Shown here piece after piece: positions 62,779-64,000 of a stretch of 64,000 bases of DNA. The position numbers and the translations under genes are program-made. Each line of letters opens with the position of its first letter. Position 1 is the first letter of the stretch. The notes beneath the pieces are model-generated. The model had not been told where the DNA came from. It worked only from the letters and a program-made list of their open reading frames with translations, and made no database searches. The stretch is from Neorhodopirellula lusitana (lineage in GTDB: Bacteria; Planctomycetota; Planctomycetia; Pirellulales; Pirellulaceae), in assembly GCF_900182915.1 (NCBI RefSeq), contig NZ_FXUG01000011.1, positions 186,001-250,000 of the forward strand, written 5' to 3'.

Positions 62779-64000
62779 TTACGGAATGGCAAACGGATTC
62801 TCTGCAGCTTCCAATTGCTGCAGGTAAGTCTGATCGGCTTGGCTTAGCTTCGCGATTGGAATGGGGATCACGCGATTGTCACTCATACGACGAATACTGA
62901 CAGTCCCGTCTTTCAAGCTAACAAAGACCGCCTCCACCTTGAATCGCCCTGTTGCATCCGACCACGTGCGTGCTTCGCCGGCGGGCTTCGACGCTGCGGA
63001 TGGTAGGGCATTGCTTTTGGCCGCAATCGAGACGGACTTCGGCTTCGCAGGTTGATCGAGTTCGTCAGGAGCCAATTGGATGTTACGTCGATCGACGGCC
63101 GAGCTCGACCGGACCTTTCCCCAGGTCAAGAACCCCAACTTCACTTTGCCATCGGGCATCAGCTCCTCCACCTTCGCTGCTCGCCAGAAACTCCCGTAAC
63201 GAGGCTGTTGAGCCTGGACGAGCTGCCCAACGTATAATGGCGTAATCGACTCCACGACCCTGCCGGTCGACTTAATAACGCCCGGACCCTGATACGCTTT
63301 GGCGAGACTCTTCTTAAGCCGATAGCTTGCCGACCAATTCATCAACGCACTGCTTGCTGCTTTGGCAATGCCTTTGTCTTCACTCGCGAGCAGTGATTCA
63401 ATCACCGCGGCGACCTCGGGGTCCGGGTCAGCCAGCTTCTTCTTCGCCAGCTCACCAAGTTTCGCAACCACCCCCTTGGTGTCACCGGACACGAGGGCAC
63501 TCAGGGCCATGTTTTTTTCGTCAGCAGTGAGCGGTGCTTCGGCAGCTGCCTTGGCCAATGCGGCGGCTTGAGCCTTCTCGTCGGCTTTTCGCTTGGCTTC
63601 AGCGGCAATGTTAGCAAGCTCTTCTGGCGAGACACGCGTGTACTTCACCGAGATGGGCACCGTGGTGGTCGTACCGCCTTTGGTAATGATCAGCTTGTAG
63701 TCCATGTCCAATGAATGCGGGATATGTTCCGTCGTGTCATAGACCCACGTTCCCGTTCCCGTCATGTCAAACGAGGCATCGTCACTGGACTTCGGCATCT
63801 TCATTGCATAGGTCCGGGTGATCTTGATCTGATTATTGGATTTTTCCCGCACCCGATATCGGATGACCTCGCTGGCCGACTGCACGCTTTCTTTGTCATC
63901 GTTACCGAACGGGCTAAAAGGACCGAAGCGATTTCGACTGCTGTCACTCTTTTCGGTGATCGCGACACCGCTATCGCTCACCCACTCTTGCCGCTCACTC
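62779..64000 (-). CDS. SHD1-domain exported-type protein (5' end beyond window)
   Basis: The frame stays open to the right edge (codons before the GTG at 63981 continue without a stop), so the N-terminus is missing; at least 406 residues are seen. A beta-rich domain (about 40-115, VIRYRVREKSNNQIKITRTY) is followed by an Ala/Lys-rich helical region (LANIAAEAKRKADEKAQAAA), a TPLYVGQLVQA segment with SFWRAAKVEELMPDGKVKLG that looks like a Tudor/SH3-like strand set, and a C-terminal SLA1 homology domain 1 (RTWSDATGRFKVEAVFVSLK and DNRVIPIPIAKLSQADQTYL). SHD1 is very common in planctomycete surface or periplasmic proteins and its role there is unknown. Confidence 0.8.
   Translation of the reverse strand, partial: SERQEWVSDSGVAITEKSDSSRNRFGPFSPFGNDDKESVQSASEVIRYRVREKSNNQIKITRTYAMKMPKSSDDASFDMTGTGTWVYDTTEHIPHSLDMDYKLIITKGGTTTTVPISVKYTRVSPEELANIAAEAKRKADEKAQAAALAKAAAEAPLTADEKNMALSALVSGDTKGVVAKLGELAKKKLADPDPEVAAVIESLLASEDKGIAKAASSALMNWSASYRLKKSLAKAYQGPGVIKSTGRVVESITPLYVGQLVQAQQPRYGSFWRAAKVEELMPDGKVKLGFLTWGKVRSSSAVDRRNIQLAPDELDQPAKPKSVSIAAKSNALPSAASKPAGEARTWSDATGRFKVEAVFVSLKDGTVSIRRMSDNRVIPIPIAKLSQADQTYLQQLEAAENPFAIP

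Overview
The window looks like part of a planctomycete chromosome, most likely a marine Pirellulaceae (Rhodopirellula-like). The evidence is the mix of families: many exported sulfatases, planctomycete cytochrome proteins (PSCyt/PSD domains), twin-arginine DUF1501/DUF1552 proteins, a DUF1559 pilin-like protein with a small lipoprotein, an ECF sigma factor of the Rhodopirellula/Verrucomicrobium type, PEP-CTERM and SHD1 proteins. Family names come from reading motifs; no search was run.

Positions 1-43,900 form one long minus-strand block. At its upstream end (43,877-41,878) is an ECF sigma factor overlapping by 4 bp a membrane FecR-like regulator that ends in a DNRLRE/CBM96-like module. Below it, often with ATGA stop/start overlaps, lie twelve sulfatases, two paralogous beta-propeller glycosidase-like proteins, a GH110-like alpha-galactosidase, a second beta-helix protein, a GH95 fucosidase remnant, a DUF1080-like lectin-fold protein, two large planctomycete cytochrome proteins each next to a DUF1501 or DUF1552 partner, a 1207-residue five-module fusion (CBM9-like, thioredoxin, esterase, ThuA-like, DsbD-N-like), and at the left edge a diheme cytochrome cut by the window. 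The set reads as an exported pathway that strips sulfate esters from, and trims, a galactose- and probably fucose-containing sulfated polysaccharide (carrageenan-, porphyran- or fucoidan-like). The exact substrate is inferred. Several gene pairs are paralogous within the block, so it has grown by duplication.

Positions 44,029-46,670 hold the lipoprotein/DUF1559 pair and a PAS-AraC regulator. The regulator is divergent from a plus-strand operon (46,921-52,481) encoding a PSCyt1/PSCyt2/LamG/PSD1 protein, a DUF1501 protein and a phytanoyl-CoA dioxygenase-like enzyme. The first two are paralogues of genes at 30,054-34,785.

Positions 52,500-59,100 are gene-poor and repeat-rich. They hold a dead REP-associated (HUH) transposase, a family of GGTGGCACC-type palindromic repeats, tandem 20-bp and 35-bp repeats, a CPBP/CAAX-type membrane protease, a PEP-CTERM protein coupled to a repeat-bearing secreted protein, and a GH29 alpha-L-fucosidase. 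From 59,140 to the end are a secreted beta-helix protein and a thirteenth sulfatase on the plus strand, then an SHD1-domain protein on the minus strand that runs off the right edge. No rRNA, tRNA, CRISPR array, SusC/SusD pair or sulfatase-maturing enzyme was recognised.
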